From positions 69,475-133,474 of the forward strand of contig CAZMHI010000001.1 of the NCBI GenBank assembly GCA_964566055.1: DNA of 64,000 nt, given 5' to 3'. The stretch's first letter is position 1. Each line of letters starts with the position of its first letter. This DNA is from TMED23 sp964566055 (GTDB taxonomy: Bacteria > Pseudomonadota > Alphaproteobacteria > Rhodospirillales > UBA2165). A program made the position numbers and the translations under genes. Shown here piece after piece: positions 17,380-25,566 of the stretch. Under the pieces are notes generated by a model. That model was not told the origin of the DNA. It saw only the letters and a list, made by a program, of their open reading frames with translations, and did not search any database.

Positions 17380-17403
17380 CCCAGCGAAAACCTTTTGTAT
17401 GAT
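17376..17403 (+). promoter_or_regulatory. Sigma-70-like promoter of tRNA-Leu
   Basis: TTGACC (17376-17381) and TATGAT (17398-17403) are separated by 16 bases and lie 29 bases before the mature tRNA 5' end. The -35 hexamer overlaps the TGA stop of the receiver-domain gene. The match and position make it a good candidate for an independent tRNA promoter. Confidence 0.6.
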
Positions 17404-17432
17404 CGCCGCCGTCTTACCGATTATCTCATCGG

Positions 17433-17519
17433 GCCTCGGTGGCGGAACTGGTAGACGCGCGGGATTCAAAATCCCGTTCTGGCAACAGAGTGAGAGTTCG
17501 AGTCTCTCCCGAGGCACCA
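17433..17519 (+). tRNA. tRNA-Leu (anticodon CAA)
   Basis: An 87-nt class II tRNA with encoded CCA. The acceptor arms GCCTCGG (17433-17439) and CCGAGGC (17509-17515) pair perfectly, followed by A and CCA. The anticodon stem CGGGA/TCCCG encloses the loop TTCAAAA, giving anticodon CAA at 17467-17469, which reads UUG. The long variable arm (about 17477-17491) and the GAGAG-TTCGAGT-CTCTC T-arm fit leucine tRNA. The D-arm contains the expected AACTGGTAGACGC. Confidence 0.96.
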
Positions 17520-17624
17520 ATTTTTACTATTTTTAGACGTATTGTGATAGCCATCACATCCAAGCACTGTAATTTAAATTACAAACCCCCCACAAATATA
17601 GTTTTTGAATAGAGTTTAGTAGAA

Positions 17625-18365
17625 ATGCCCGTTAGAATTTTTTTAGCTGCGGCAGTCGCAGCTTTTTTTGTGCTCGTTACTCAGGTCACCCCCTCCCAAG
17701 CGGCCCAATGTGACAAATTGCCTCCAGTCGAATGGTGGACCAAATCGCATGCCAAGGTCATCGATACCGTCAATAAAAAATATAAGGGCAACTGGAAAAA
17801 ATATATTGATCGTTGGATTTCCTATCGTGACCGAATGCAAAAATTATACCTTAACAAATCAACAGCAATCGTGAAATCAAGGAGAATTAAACTGCGGGGC
17901 AAGCATCTCGCCCGCCATGTTAAACATGTCGAGGCACGGATTAAAGTTCTCCAATGTCTAAGTAGGAACAACAGTGGCGAAAAAGGAAATGATCAAAAAG
18001 ACGCTAATTCTTCAGTTCAAGTCACTGAAGTATCATCTGACCGATTAGAAGTTGAAATATCTGCAAGATGCGAAAAAACAACGCCGGTATTTTTAATTAC
18101 CAATCTCGGCGACCGATGGCCGAGACTCGGAGAAATCAAAATATACGATATTGAGAAACAATCGATGTTGTCCACCCGCCGCGTTCGAATGCGCAATTCT
18201 CAGCAAGCAACTTTCAGAGTTAAAAAACGCGGTGGAGGTTCTTACGACACTGTCGGTCTTTGGATTTCTCCGACTTGGGAAAAGCGGCCTTTCAAATATG
18301 ACGCTAAAATCAACTGTTTGAGTCAAACCGCCAAGTTTAATAACTCTACAGCATTCTCGAGATAA
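17625..18365 (+). CDS. Secreted protein of unknown function
   Basis: I do not recognise this 246-residue protein. It has a clear Sec signal peptide (MPVRIF plus a hydrophobic stretch ending near SQAA at residue 27), so the mature protein should be periplasmic. The first mature part is rich in Lys/Arg and Trp and predicted helical (about residues 35-110). The second half, from about residue 125, looks like beta strands: VTEVSSDRLEVEISARCEK, then FRVKKRGGGSYDTVGLWISP. Cysteines are few (about C29, C111, C147, C236) and could form disulfides. The 3' end overlaps the convergent amidohydrolase by 43 bp. Confidence 0.7.
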   Translation: MPVRIFLAAAVAAFFVLVTQVTPSQAAQCDKLPPVEWWTKSHAKVIDTVNKKYKGNWKKYIDRWISYRDRMQKLYLNKSTAIVKSRRIKLRGKHLARHVKHVEARIKVLQCLSRNNSGEKGNDQKDANSSVQVTEVSSDRLEVEISARCEKTTPVFLITNLGDRWPRLGEIKIYDIEKQSMLSTRRVRMRNSQQATFRVKKRGGGSYDTVGLWISPTWEKRPFKYDAKINCLSQTAKFNNSTAFSR

Positions 18366-19276
18366 ATCTTTTCTTTCTCCTCATCGGGAATATTCATTTT
18401 ATCCACAGCCCGGATGGTCCATTCCATAAAACCACCGGCATTTTTCATGCGCAAAGAGCCGAGCGGCACGTCGGTGCCAAACAACATTTTATCAGCCCCG
18501 AAAAACTCATAGCCACACATTAGGGCCGCCGTGTTGCCGTAAAGTGCGGTGTCGTTATAGAACTTCTTAAGATTTCCGTGGGTTTTGCGTTCAGGATGCA
18601 TCCAGCGAATGCGTTGCTCAAAAGTCGGGATCATTGAGCCTAAATGATGAGTAATGAATTTTAAATCCGGGAATTCGTCAAATATCCAACTGGAAGCGAT
18701 AGTAACCATGGCTTTCGACGTTTCGTATTCCCAGCCCAGCATGGCTTCCTGGCCGACCGATACGCCGGGCGGTTCCGTTGGATGCAGCCAAATCGGCAGA
18801 TCATACTCGCACATTTTTTGGTAAAACGGCCGCAACCGCTCAGAATCAAGGGTTTCTTCCCCAAGGCTCGTAAAAAGGCGCACGCCGCGCATGCCCAGCT
18901 CACCTATAGCCCGGTCGCATTCCGCCAGCGCCAGATCCATATCGTTCATCGGCAGGATCGCCACGGCACCGATAAAACGGTCCGGATAAGTCGCCACCAG
19001 CTCGGTCAACTCATCATTGGCCATGCGGCTGACTTCCAGTGTATCTTTGGGATTGGCAAAAAGTTCGACTGGCGGATTGGAGATGGTCAGCACATGAAGG
19101 ACGTCGGGGTGGCGGTCCATAAAGCGGAAGCGGAGATCGAGATCATTCACTGCGGTTTTAGATTCCCGTTTTTCGAGGTATTTGGTCGCCACAGGGTCGG
19201 TGCCTTTACGGGTAATCTCAAGCAGCTTCTGCGCCGCTTTTTTCGGCCACCAATGGGTATAAACATCAATCTTCAC
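18323..19276 (-). CDS. Amidohydrolase-2 family protein (ACMSD/resorcylate decarboxylase-like)
   Basis: A 317-residue TIM-barrel protein of the amidohydrolase-2 family, whose members include aminocarboxymuconate-semialdehyde decarboxylase, resorcylate decarboxylase and hydrolases. Later metal or catalytic motifs are visible: PIWLHPTEP, FITHHLGSMIP and LFGTDVPLG. The N-terminal motif, normally DxHxH, is DVYTHWW, so the first metal-binding histidine is replaced by tyrosine. It is the last gene of the FAH-DctPQM operon orientation, 103 bp after dctM, and probably acts on the transported compound or a product of it. The substrate is unknown. Confidence 0.83.
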   Translation of the reverse strand: MKIDVYTHWWPKKAAQKLLEITRKGTDPVATKYLEKRESKTAVNDLDLRFRFMDRHPDVLHVLTISNPPVELFANPKDTLEVSRMANDELTELVATYPDRFIGAVAILPMNDMDLALAECDRAIGELGMRGVRLFTSLGEETLDSERLRPFYQKMCEYDLPIWLHPTEPPGVSVGQEAMLGWEYETSKAMVTIASSWIFDEFPDLKFITHHLGSMIPTFEQRIRWMHPERKTHGNLKKFYNDTALYGNTAALMCGYEFFGADKMLFGTDVPLGSLRMKNAGGFMEWTIRAVDKMNIPDEEKEKIYLENAVELLNLAV

Positions 19277-19379
19277 AGCGAAACCTCCCCGGACAATTCT
19301 TTTATTTAATTAGCCTACTCAATCCCTCGAACAATAGGAATAGAAAGCCGGATAAGAATTTCACCAGATGGAATTTTAG

Positions 19380-20690
19380 TCAGACCAAGTAGAGGGCGAT
19401 CTCAGGAAATAACACGACCAATATCAGCACTACCAGCATGGTCAGCGCAAAGGGTGCTGCGCCAATAAAAATGTCTCCAACCTTAATCCGGCTGTCACCG
19501 AGATTATTATGAATGACAAAGCAGGCCATCCCTAAAGGCGGCGTCAACAAACCGATCTCAACTGCAATAATAGTAACGATACCGAACCAGGTCAGATTGA
19601 CATCGAAGGCCATCAGGATCGGAAACGCCAAGGGCACGGTAATCAGCATGATGGAGCCTGAGTCTAAAATCGTCCCCATCAACACAATCACCACTAAATA
19701 GATAGCCAGCAGCTCTGTTGGTCCAAGACCTGATTCTTCGATAAAACCTTCCATAAGCCCCGGAATACCGGAAACCACGATCAGCTTGCCGTAGAGATGC
19801 GCAGAAATTAGGAGGAAGCATATTGCCGCCGTGACATGGCCGGTTTCGGTTAAAACCTGCCAGAGTTTTTTGAACGTTAGTTTCTTAAACAGCGCCAATA
19901 TAAAAGCACCAAAGGCGCCGACCCCGCCGGCCTCGGTCGCCGTAAAAATACCCCCCCAAATACCGCCCAGGACAATGACAATCAAGGTGAGAATGGGGAT
20001 CAGTTTTAAACACAGTTCAATAAAGCTCATATGCGGCGACGTATCAGTTACCTCAGTGCCCCCCGGCATGACATGCTCCGGAAATTGCCGCGCCATGATG
20101 GCAATCAGCACAGAGAAGGCAAAGGCCAGCAAAATGCCCGGCAGAATACCGGCGATAAACAAATCACCGATTGAGGATTCCGTCAAAATTCCAAACAAAA
20201 TCAGCAGCATGGAGGGCGGGATCAACATGCCAAGGACGGAAGATCCGGCCACCACACCAACTGCAAAGCGCGGATTATAGCCAAGCCGCAACATTTCCGG
20301 CACGGCCACTTTGGTGAACACCGAGGCTGAGGCGATCGAAGAGCCGGTGACAGCGGCAAAGACAGCATTGGCGGCCACCGTCGCGGTGCCCAGGCCGGCG
20401 CGGACTTTGCGGAACAGATGATTGGCGACGTCATAGGTATCTTTGCCGATGCCCGACACACTCACCAACAGCCCCATCAGAACGAATAGCGGAATGACGC
20501 CAAATTCAAACCGCCTGAGACTTTCGGCCGCCGCCGCCGCTAATAGTTTACCGGCAATCGTCGCATCTTCTCTGATGATCCAGACGCCAACATATGAAAT
20601 CAATGCCAGGGCAATGCCAACATGCATTCCAATATAGACAAAAACCAAAACTGCGAGAACTGAAAGTACACCGATTTCAACTTCGTTCAT
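19380..20690 (-). CDS. dctM: TRAP transporter large permease (DctM)
   Basis: The 436-residue large membrane subunit of a tripartite ATP-independent periplasmic transporter, with about twelve transmembrane helices. Typical features are VTGSSIASASVFTKVAVPEM in the first half, PPSMLLILFGILTE, the GTILDSGSIMLITVPLAFPI segment and LTPPLGMACFVI near the C-terminus. It uses an ion gradient to import an organic acid delivered by the binding protein. The ATG overlaps the dctQ stop by 4 bp. Together with dctQ and dctP it forms a complete TRAP system. Confidence 0.95.
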   Translation of the reverse strand: MNEVEIGVLSVLAVLVFVYIGMHVGIALALISYVGVWIIREDATIAGKLLAAAAAESLRRFEFGVIPLFVLMGLLVSVSGIGKDTYDVANHLFRKVRAGLGTATVAANAVFAAVTGSSIASASVFTKVAVPEMLRLGYNPRFAVGVVAGSSVLGMLIPPSMLLILFGILTESSIGDLFIAGILPGILLAFAFSVLIAIMARQFPEHVMPGGTEVTDTSPHMSFIELCLKLIPILTLIVIVLGGIWGGIFTATEAGGVGAFGAFILALFKKLTFKKLWQVLTETGHVTAAICFLLISAHLYGKLIVVSGIPGLMEGFIEESGLGPTELLAIYLVVIVLMGTILDSGSIMLITVPLAFPILMAFDVNLTWFGIVTIIAVEIGLLTPPLGMACFVIHNNLGDSRIKVGDIFIGAAPFALTMLVVLILVVLFPEIALYLV

Positions 20691-21259
20691 CGTATCTTTC
20701 CAAGCCGGCGAAGGGCATTAATGTCGCGTAACAAGTGACGGAGGAATTGGAGAACACAAACGGTTGCGCCAATAACAATGACGGCTTTTACCGGCCATTC
20801 GGGCAGCGTAAATTCGCCATCGGTGCCGTCATAGGAATTAAGACGCCAGGCTTTCAAAAAGAATGGCACTGAATACCAGAGCAAAATACTCATGATAAAA
20901 ACGCCGGCCAGATGAAATATTCCCTGCATGGTATGGCCGATTTTCGGCCGATTCGCGAGCAGGTTACTGATCAACATATCTGAACGGGTCAACCGTCCGG
21001 CCCGAAGTGCGTCCGCCAACTGTAGAAAGACAATGGCAATGATCGACATCGTTATAATGAGCGGCACGCCGCGGATCGGTGAGTTAAAAACAAACCGCAT
21101 GAACACATCGGCCACGATGAGTGACATCATGACAAATATCCAGCCGGTGCCGATGGCATTCAGGGTGGCAATTATCTTGTCGAATAAAATACCTAAAGAA
21201 GAGACCCAACTTTCGCCGTTTTGATCCGGAGAAAGCTGGGTTTGATTTTGATTGCTCAT
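20687..21259 (-). CDS. dctQ: TRAP transporter small permease (DctQ)
   Basis: A 190-residue small membrane subunit with four transmembrane helices. The family segment FVMMSLIVADVFMRFVFNSPIRGVP, linking the first helix to the loop, and LADALRAGRLTRSDML are visible. It packs against DctM to form the membrane complex. It is 19 bp after dctP and overlaps dctM by 4 bp, so the three genes form one operon. It is longer at the N-terminus than many DctQ proteins by about 25 hydrophilic residues. Confidence 0.93.
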   Translation of the reverse strand: MSNQNQTQLSPDQNGESWVSSLGILFDKIIATLNAIGTGWIFVMMSLIVADVFMRFVFNSPIRGVPLIITMSIIAIVFLQLADALRAGRLTRSDMLISNLLANRPKIGHTMQGIFHLAGVFIMSILLWYSVPFFLKAWRLNSYDGTDGEFTLPEWPVKAVIVIGATVCVLQFLRHLLRDINALRRLGKIR

Positions 21260-21278
21260 ATTAGATTATAAGAGTGGC

Positions 21279-22346
21279 CTACTCTTTATCCCAATTGCGG
21301 GCTAGTTTTTCACCGCCGGCTCGAAGACCATCAAGATAGGCTTGCAGGATTTTGTTTGCAGGCAGTCCTTTCTTTTCCCAGGTCGCCGCCCATTGCTTCG
21401 GCACGTTCGGCAGTTTCATCGCCCAGCGACGACGTTCCGCCTCCGGAAATTCAGCGATTTTCAGACCTTTCTTAGTCATAATCCCACCAAATTTCTTTTC
21501 AAGCGCCAAGGAGGCTCCACTATACTTTTTGAGTAATATAGCCGTTTCTTGGCGCAGAATTTTTTGAGCATAAGGCGGAATTTTATCCCAAGCATCTTTG
21601 TTAAAGCTCATGCTAGGCCCAACGGTCGATCCAAAATTTACTTTGGTCATATGTTTGGCCGCTTCATACGTCTTGTAAATAAACGCCAATGTCATGGAAA
21701 TCGGATATCCTGAATAAAGGCCATTTTTAATATTCGTAAAACTCTGGTTCATCGACGAGGTCACCGGGACCGCACCGACGGCCCGCACCCAAGCCGAAGC
21801 GGCGCCACTGGCGCCAATCCGTTTGCCTTTCAGGTCTTCATATTTTGTCACTGGAAAATTGCTGATGAGGTTCCAGGTATCAGACGCTGCGCCACCTAAA
21901 TAAACCTGATTGCGCGATGACCAGGCTTTACCCATGACAGGGAATTTTTTATGTAAATCCTGGTTCACCTTGTTGAGCAGCATGACGTTTTTTGTTGCAA
22001 ACGGCACTTTGTAAGACAGATTTTCAAGCGGCAGATTTGATTGCTCGAAAACATTCAGTGTCATACCCATCTGGGCAATACCCTCTTCAATGGCTTCGAA
22101 AGTATCTTTAAAACTCGCCAGGCTGCTGCCCCAGGCTTTTGACCATTTGATTTTGAAATTACCGCCTTCAGCCAATCGTTTATTAACCGCCGGAATATAT
22201 GATTTAGCGGCAATCCGCAGCAACAACATCGCCGGCGGTGGCGCTGCAACAAAGGTGATTTTCATTTCCTCGGCTGAAGCCGTTGGTGTTGATAAGGACG
22301 CTGCACCGAAAACAGCAAGCGCAGCAAGTTTCAAACTTTTAGACAT
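21279..22346 (-). CDS. dctP: TRAP transporter substrate-binding protein (DctP family)
   Basis: The periplasmic binding protein of the TRAP system, about 355 residues. The chosen ATG at 22346 begins a standard signal peptide (MSKSLKLAALAVFG..., cleavage near SAEEMKI) and has GGGAG upstream; an in-frame start 15 codons earlier would spoil it. The body shows DctP features such as KIKWSKAWGSS, DTFEAIEEGIAQMG, YEDLKGKRIGASG and MSFNKDAWDKIPPYAQKI. The arginine that usually binds a substrate carboxylate cannot be fixed by eye. Associated genes (FAH hydrolase and amidohydrolase) suggest an organic or aromatic acid as ligand. Confidence 0.92.
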   Translation of the reverse strand: MSKSLKLAALAVFGAASLSTPTASAEEMKITFVAAPPPAMLLLRIAAKSYIPAVNKRLAEGGNFKIKWSKAWGSSLASFKDTFEAIEEGIAQMGMTLNVFEQSNLPLENLSYKVPFATKNVMLLNKVNQDLHKKFPVMGKAWSSRNQVYLGGAASDTWNLISNFPVTKYEDLKGKRIGASGAASAWVRAVGAVPVTSSMNQSFTNIKNGLYSGYPISMTLAFIYKTYEAAKHMTKVNFGSTVGPSMSFNKDAWDKIPPYAQKILRQETAILLKKYSGASLALEKKFGGIMTKKGLKIAEFPEAERRRWAMKLPNVPKQWAATWEKKGLPANKILQAYLDGLRAGGEKLARNWDKE

Positions 22347-22445
22347 GTGATTACTCCCAGTTAGATGTTTGGCGATACCATGTGGCCGCAATAATTATTT
22401 TTATGATCTTAATGTCCGCTATTCCGGACCTAAAAATCAAGCGAA

Positions 22446-23384
22446 TTAATATGTTGTGTATTTTTGTGGAATGTCGGCAACTACCGGATTTTGCAGTACA
22501 CCGAGGCCGGAGATTTCAACCTCGCAGACATCACCCGGCGTCATGTGAACGCGACCGGCATATTGTACGGCATCATCAAAATGCGCATCAACTTGTGCGG
22601 CCTTGTCATTGGGATCGGGTTTGAGTGCTCCCGGCGTGCCGCAGACGATGACATCCCCCGGGCGCAGCCGGTAGCCGGTCGAAATATAGTGGATCAATTC
22701 CTCCATGCGGAAAATCGAGCCACTGAGGCTTTCCTGCTGACGGGTGACGCCATTGAGCCGGGTTGAAATCGTTTGCTTGTAAGGATCTCCAAATTCATCC
22801 GGCGTCATCAGCCAGGGCCCAAAGGCAGCTGATTGTTCGAAATTCTTCCCCAACCCAAACTGTCTATTGTGCCCTTGAAATTCCCGCACCGAACCTTCGT
22901 TATATATTGAGAAGCCGGCGATATGGTCGAGCGCTTTATCTTTTGGTATGTGCCGTCCGCTTTTACCGATAATGATCGCCATCTCGCCTTCATAATCATA
23001 AGCCCTGGCAATAGCGGGATCGGGGCACATCAGCGGCTGACCGGAACCAACGTGGCCACCGGCATGACGCAAAAAGATGTGCGGATATTTATCAGAGGTG
23101 GTTAACCCGGTTTCCTCAACGTGGGTATGAAAATTAAGCGCCATCGCCCAAATTGCCGTCGGTTCAGGAATAACCGGATCGAGTTGGACATCATCAATGG
23201 AGAAACTTGGCTCGACGCCAGCCGTCGCTGAACGGACTTTTTCTAAGCTTGGATCAACCGCTAAAAGGTCCTTTAAATTGGCTGGCAGATCCGGTGCGGC
23301 GTCATTGAGCGGGATGACGCCCCCTTCGCCAACAATCACTCCGACTCCCGTTTTTTTGTCTTTTTGGTACGAAATAACACGCAT
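22446..23384 (-). CDS. Fumarylacetoacetate hydrolase family protein
   Basis: A 312-residue member of the FAH superfamily, which includes fumarylpyruvate hydrolase, 2-keto-4-pentenoate hydratase-like enzymes and oxaloacetate decarboxylases. The metal site is recognisable: YDYEGEMAIIIGK carries the two glutamates, and the usual NDVSARD motif is changed to NEGSVRE, with Glu at the third ligand position, a conservative change. The C-terminal RPGDVIVCGTPGAL and VEISGLGVLQN motifs are typical. It is the first gene of the TRAP operon orientation and likely breaks a C-C bond in the imported compound's pathway. Exact reaction unknown. Confidence 0.87.
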   Translation of the reverse strand: MRVISYQKDKKTGVGVIVGEGGVIPLNDAAPDLPANLKDLLAVDPSLEKVRSATAGVEPSFSIDDVQLDPVIPEPTAIWAMALNFHTHVEETGLTTSDKYPHIFLRHAGGHVGSGQPLMCPDPAIARAYDYEGEMAIIIGKSGRHIPKDKALDHIAGFSIYNEGSVREFQGHNRQFGLGKNFEQSAAFGPWLMTPDEFGDPYKQTISTRLNGVTRQQESLSGSIFRMEELIHYISTGYRLRPGDVIVCGTPGALKPDPNDKAAQVDAHFDDAVQYAGRVHMTPGDVCEVEISGLGVLQNPVVADIPQKYTTY

Positions 23385-23697
23385 TCTCGATTTCCCCGTA
23401 TTTTTTTGTTTTAAAGTTGGAAAACAATTCTCAGAAAAAGTCCTTAAGAGTCAAGGGTTTCCATATAATTAACGTAGGGTCGTTCAATGATCATGGTAGC
23501 TATGCAAAATTTGCAGAGGTAATTTGAACCCATTATCGCATATAACATGAGGTATATATCCCGGCTCGGCCAGGCGCGGCAATAAAACATATAATATTTA
23601 AGGCGCAGAAATGCTGCCAATTGCCCGACCAAAAGGTCCTTCCGGGGAGGAACGGAATTTCCGTTTATTGGTTAATAATTAAGATGGAGAGAGATCC
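23385..23697. other. Divergent intergenic region before the FAH-TRAP operon and zinc-ribbon gene
   Basis: A 313-bp AT-rich gap. On the minus strand TTGACT (about 23452-23457) lies upstream of the FAH gene as a possible -35 box, but the matching -10 is poor. On the plus strand TATAAT occurs at 23590-23595 without a convincing -35 hexamer. The palindrome CGGAATTTCCG lies near 23653-23663. No ORF or RNA gene could be supported. Confidence 0.4.
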
Positions 23698-23868
23698 ATG
23701 GCCTCTCGTTCGGAAATGAACAAGAAACCGCAATCGGATAAATTGGTTGCTAAACGCCGTAAATGCCTGATGTGCATGGACGAATTTCAGTCCAGCCATA
23801 TCGGCGAACGCGTCTGCCCTGACTGCAAAGGCACGTCAACCTGGCGCCAGACCGGTATCGCAATTTAA
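23698..23868 (+). CDS. Small zinc-ribbon protein, 56 residues
   Basis: A very short gene encoding 56 residues starting MASRSEMNKKPQ. It has two cysteine pairs, CLMC and CPDC, 22 residues apart, in a basic protein with the segments VAKRRKC and FQSSHIGERVC; this is the pattern of a zinc ribbon. A good GGAGAG lies 6 bases before the ATG, and a strong rho-independent terminator follows 29 bp after the stop, so it is almost certainly a real single-gene transcript. Similar small proteins occur in Alphaproteobacteria without assigned function; nucleic-acid binding is a reasonable inference. Confidence 0.85.
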   Translation: MASRSEMNKKPQSDKLVAKRRKCLMCMDEFQSSHIGERVCPDCKGTSTWRQTGIAI

Positions 23869-23897
23869 GTTTTGATTGAGTTATGATTTCAATTAAC

Positions 23898-23926
23898 GGG
23901 ACGCTAGATTTAGCGTCCCTTTAATT
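23898..23926 (+). terminator. Rho-independent terminator after zinc-ribbon gene
   Basis: A perfect 9-bp stem GGGACGCTA/TAGCGTCCC (23898-23906 and 23911-23919) with a 4-base loop, followed by TTTAATTTT. It lies 29 bp after the small gene's stop and 9 bp before the stop of the convergent osmC-like gene, so it may protect both. Confidence 0.85.
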
Positions 23927-23934
23927 TTGCCAAT

Positions 23935-24360
23935 TTAGTTTTTCGCTGTATCGACAATTTCAATTTCATGACTAACCTCAGCGGTCTTGCCGAGCATGAT
24001 GGTCGCCGAACAATAGGTTTCTGCTGATAACGTAACCGCCCGCTCTACTTTCTTTGGATCGAGATTGCGTCCGGTAACAATGTAGCGAACCTTGATCTTG
24101 GTAAAAACTTTAGGGATTTCATCGGCCCGTTCGGCCTCAAGCTCGATCGCACAATCATCAACGTCCTCGCGGGATTTTTGCAGAATTTCGACAACGTCAT
24201 AGGCGGTACAGCCCCCCATCCCCAGCAGCAAGGCCTCCATTGGCCGGATGCCAAGATCGCGGCCTCCTCCTGCCGGATCGCCATCCATGACCATCGAATG
24301 GCCACTGCCTGATTCGCCGAGAAAAGTTCTATCTTGAACCCATTTAACGCGCGCTTTCAT
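23935..24360 (-). CDS. OsmC family peroxiredoxin-like protein
   Basis: A 141-residue OsmC/Ohr superfamily protein, closest to the YhfA branch. The two conserved cysteines are present: C51 in GMGGCTAYDV and C117 in ETYCSATIML. In this family the pair reduces organic hydroperoxides, though YhfA-type members have no confirmed substrate. The PMEALLLGMGGC start of the central helix is typical. It is a single gene on the minus strand with the terminator of the zinc-ribbon gene at its 3' end. Confidence 0.9.
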   Translation of the reverse strand: MKARVKWVQDRTFLGESGSGHSMVMDGDPAGGGRDLGIRPMEALLLGMGGCTAYDVVEILQKSREDVDDCAIELEAERADEIPKVFTKIKVRYIVTGRNLDPKKVERAVTLSAETYCSATIMLGKTAEVSHEIEIVDTAKN

Positions 24361-24507
24361 AATTATATCTCTGATCTAAGAAGTTTTTGGGGCTCTAAGT
24401 GTAGCGGTTATTTCCACAGAACGAAATCTTCTTACATTAAGGCTTTAACTAATTGCAATATTTCGCTCTTATGGCAGTTAATTAAATAAACTTCGGAGAA
24501 ACCCCCA

Positions 24508-25566
24508 ATGTTATTCAATAAATTCGGGTTGACCCACCACGATGTGGGCCGAGCGACCCCCGGCTTTACGTTGTTTGCCCCAATCAACCATGATCAGGCG
24601 AACTTGCTGAATATCAACGGTGAAATCGTCCATCAATGGCAGCTCAAAAAAGGCGGCATTAATCATTGTATGCTGCTGCCCAATGGCAATTTATTTATTG
24701 GTGAAGGCACTGAAAACGGCCCACCGATACCGGCCGGCAAAGGTGGCTGGCTGCGGGAGTATGATTGGGACGGCAATGTCGTCTGGGAGCACCACGATGA
24801 AAACCATCACCATGATGCCCGGCGCCTGCCCAACGGCAATACGGTCTACATCGCCTGGAACAAGTTGAGCGACGCCGACGCCAACAAGATTAAAGGCGGC
24901 CTGGCCGGCACCGAAAACGCTTTCGATGCGAGCGGCCCTTACGAGGATGTCATCAGAGAAATTGATACTGACGGTAATGTCGTTTGGGAATGGCACTCAA
25001 CCGAATTGGATATGGATAAATATCCGATTTGTCCGCTCTGCAAACGCCATGAATGGGCCCATGCCAATACCTGCGCACCGCTACCCAATGGCGACATTAT
25101 GGTCAGTTACCGGGTGCTGAATCTGCTGATCATCATCGACCGCCAAACCGGCAAGGTAAAATGGGAGCACCACGATGTTGAACTTGGCCATCAGCACGAC
25201 TGCCACATGTTGGATAACGGTAATGTCTTGGTTTATGCCAACGGTATGCATGGCGGCGATATTTTCTTCTCACGCATCGTCGAATTTGACCCGGATACCA
25301 AAGAATCAAAATGGGAATATAGCGGCAAGCCCGCGCTCAGCTTCTTCAGCCCGCACATTAGCGGAATGCAAAGGCTCGAAAACGGAAACACGCTCATCTG
25401 TGAAGGCGGCAAGGGTTGCATTTTTGAAGTAACACCTGAGGGTGATATCGTTTGGCAGTATATTTCGGAGATTTGGACACATAATCCATTGGCGGGAGAC
25501 GTCAATTGGGTATTCCGCGCCTACCGCTATGCCGCTGACAGCCCGCAAATTCAAAATCGGGTTTGA
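24508..25566 (+). CDS. Arylsulfotransferase-like beta-propeller protein
   Basis: A 352-residue protein built of repeated blades with the pattern LPNGN...hhhEhD..G.hhWE (for example MLLPNGNLFIGEG, DWDGNVVWEH, LDNGNVLVYANG, LENGNTLICEGG, TPEGDIVWQY). This is the pattern of the arylsulfotransferase (ASST) and related PQQ-like propellers. His-rich stretches (ENHHHDAR, ELGHQHDCH) lie where ASST enzymes hold their catalytic histidines. There is no signal peptide, unlike periplasmic bacterial ASST, and the protein is shorter than the 550-600-residue enzymes. Arylsulfate transfer is possible but not established. GGAG precedes the ATG. It is convergent with the Rieske oxygenase, end to end. Confidence 0.75.
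   Translation: MLFNKFGLTHHDVGRATPGFTLFAPINHDQANLLNINGEIVHQWQLKKGGINHCMLLPNGNLFIGEGTENGPPIPAGKGGWLREYDWDGNVVWEHHDENHHHDARRLPNGNTVYIAWNKLSDADANKIKGGLAGTENAFDASGPYEDVIREIDTDGNVVWEWHSTELDMDKYPICPLCKRHEWAHANTCAPLPNGDIMVSYRVLNLLIIIDRQTGKVKWEHHDVELGHQHDCHMLDNGNVLVYANGMHGGDIFFSRIVEFDPDTKESKWEYSGKPALSFFSPHISGMQRLENGNTLICEGGKGCIFEVTPEGDIVWQYISEIWTHNPLAGDVNWVFRAYRYAADSPQIQNRV

Noticed and set aside
17433..18365. Possible integrated element at the tRNA-Leu gene
   Set aside because: No integrase gene and no second copy of the tRNA 3' end was found downstream in the window.
23444..23632. 62-residue minus-strand frame upstream of the zinc-ribbon gene
   Set aside because: No ribosome-binding site, unusual composition and no family; it lies in the promoter gap of two divergent genes.
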